The position numbers and the translations under genes are program-made. Of a DNA stretch of 13,791 nt, positions 13,605 through 13,791 are shown piece by piece. The notes beneath the pieces are model-generated. The model was given only the letters and a program-made list of their open reading frames with translations. It did no database searches and was not told the origin of the DNA. The first letter of the stretch is position 1; every line of letters begins with the position of its first letter. The DNA comes from an uncultured Fusobacterium sp. (GTDB lineage Bacteria; Fusobacteriota; Fusobacteriia; Fusobacteriales; Fusobacteriaceae): positions 1 to 13,791 of the forward strand of contig UQXM01000034.1 of assembly GCA_900545035.1 (NCBI GenBank). Reading direction: 5' to 3'.

Positions 13605-13613
13605 ATATTAAAA
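13574..13613 (+). repeat. 40-nt perfect direct repeat, right copy
   Basis: Exact copy of 11798-11837, 1776 bp away. Confidence 0.93.
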
Positions 13614-13684
13614 ATTTTTTGAACTGTATTTGTTAGAAAAATCAAAGGTTTTTTCTTTTTAACTGCAATAATTTAAAACTCGTA

Positions 13685-13713
13685 TTGACTTTTTAAAATT
13701 TTTGAGCTATATT
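13685..13713 (+). promoter_or_regulatory. Strong promoter near the right edge
   Basis: TTGACT (13685-13690), 17-bp spacer, TATATT (13708-13713). Start predicted near 13720. No coding sequence starts between here and the window end. Confidence 0.65.
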
Positions 13714-13719
13714 TAAAAT

Positions 13720-13789
13720 ATAAGCTACAATAAAATGGAAAGTGTAAAAAGTATGTATAATTAATTATAATTTTATATACACTTTTTTT
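13720..13789 (+). ncRNA. Candidate short RNA or attenuated leader
   Basis: About 20 nt after the predicted start, AAAGTGTA (13739-13746) pairs with TACACTTT (13778-13785) and the T-run continues to 13789. The arms enclose a perfect palindrome TATAATTAATTATA (13756-13769). Promoter plus terminator would give a transcript of about 70 nt. It matches no RNA family I know. It could instead be the leader of a gene beyond the edge. No open reading frame with a ribosome site is seen in 13614-13791. Confidence 0.35.
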
Positions 13790-13791
13790 GG

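Overview
The window comes from an AT-rich bacterial chromosome with dense gene packing, strong Shine-Dalgarno sites and heavy A/T codon bias. The gene content fits Fusobacteriota best: a ribH-ribD-ribE-ribBA operon behind an FMN riboswitch, an AAA-ATPase-like/PD-(D/E)XK protein of the kind that is multicopy in fusobacteria, and a DAACS-type symporter. An AT-rich Firmicute is not excluded. This assignment rests on recognised protein families, not on any database search.

Layout. Positions 1-2663 (minus strand) hold an operon read right to left: aroD (type I 3-dehydroquinate dehydratase), a YdiB-like shikimate/quinate dehydrogenase, and an MFS transporter of the YdiN/YdiM type cut by the left edge. 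This is the gene order of E. coli ydiN-ydiB-aroD. A LysR-type regulator (2869-3744) diverges from it across a 205-bp gap that contains a textbook LysR box placed about 64 bp upstream of a plausible aroD start point. Next come a monocistronic dicarboxylate/amino acid:cation symporter family gene (3854-5227) and a convergent YczE/YitT-like membrane protein (5928-5251), which share one bidirectional terminator. A two-gene unit follows, with a short precorrin-2 dehydrogenase (6081-6533) and a MATE efflux protein starting at TTG (6557-7906).

Positions 7930-11830 form a complete riboflavin transcription unit: promoter, FMN riboswitch, intrinsic terminator, ribH, ribD, ribE, ribBA and a final terminator. 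All enzymes needed to make riboflavin from GTP and ribulose 5-phosphate are encoded (the dephosphorylation step apart), but ribH is frameshifted. The lesion looks like a short stretch copied from about 70 bp further downstream in the same gene. ribE also lacks an ATG at its expected start and has ATT there. Either this copy of the operon is decaying, or the sequence has local errors.

The right end (11853-13550) is a monocistronic AAA-ATPase-like/PD-(D/E)XK gene with its own promoter. It is bracketed by two perfect 40-nt copies of the same terminator hairpin, one belonging to ribBA and one to the gene itself, which suggests a cassette-like history. The last 100 bases carry a strong promoter followed almost at once by a terminator hairpin: a candidate small RNA or an attenuated leader for a gene beyond the window. 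I saw no tRNA, rRNA, CRISPR array or insertion sequence.
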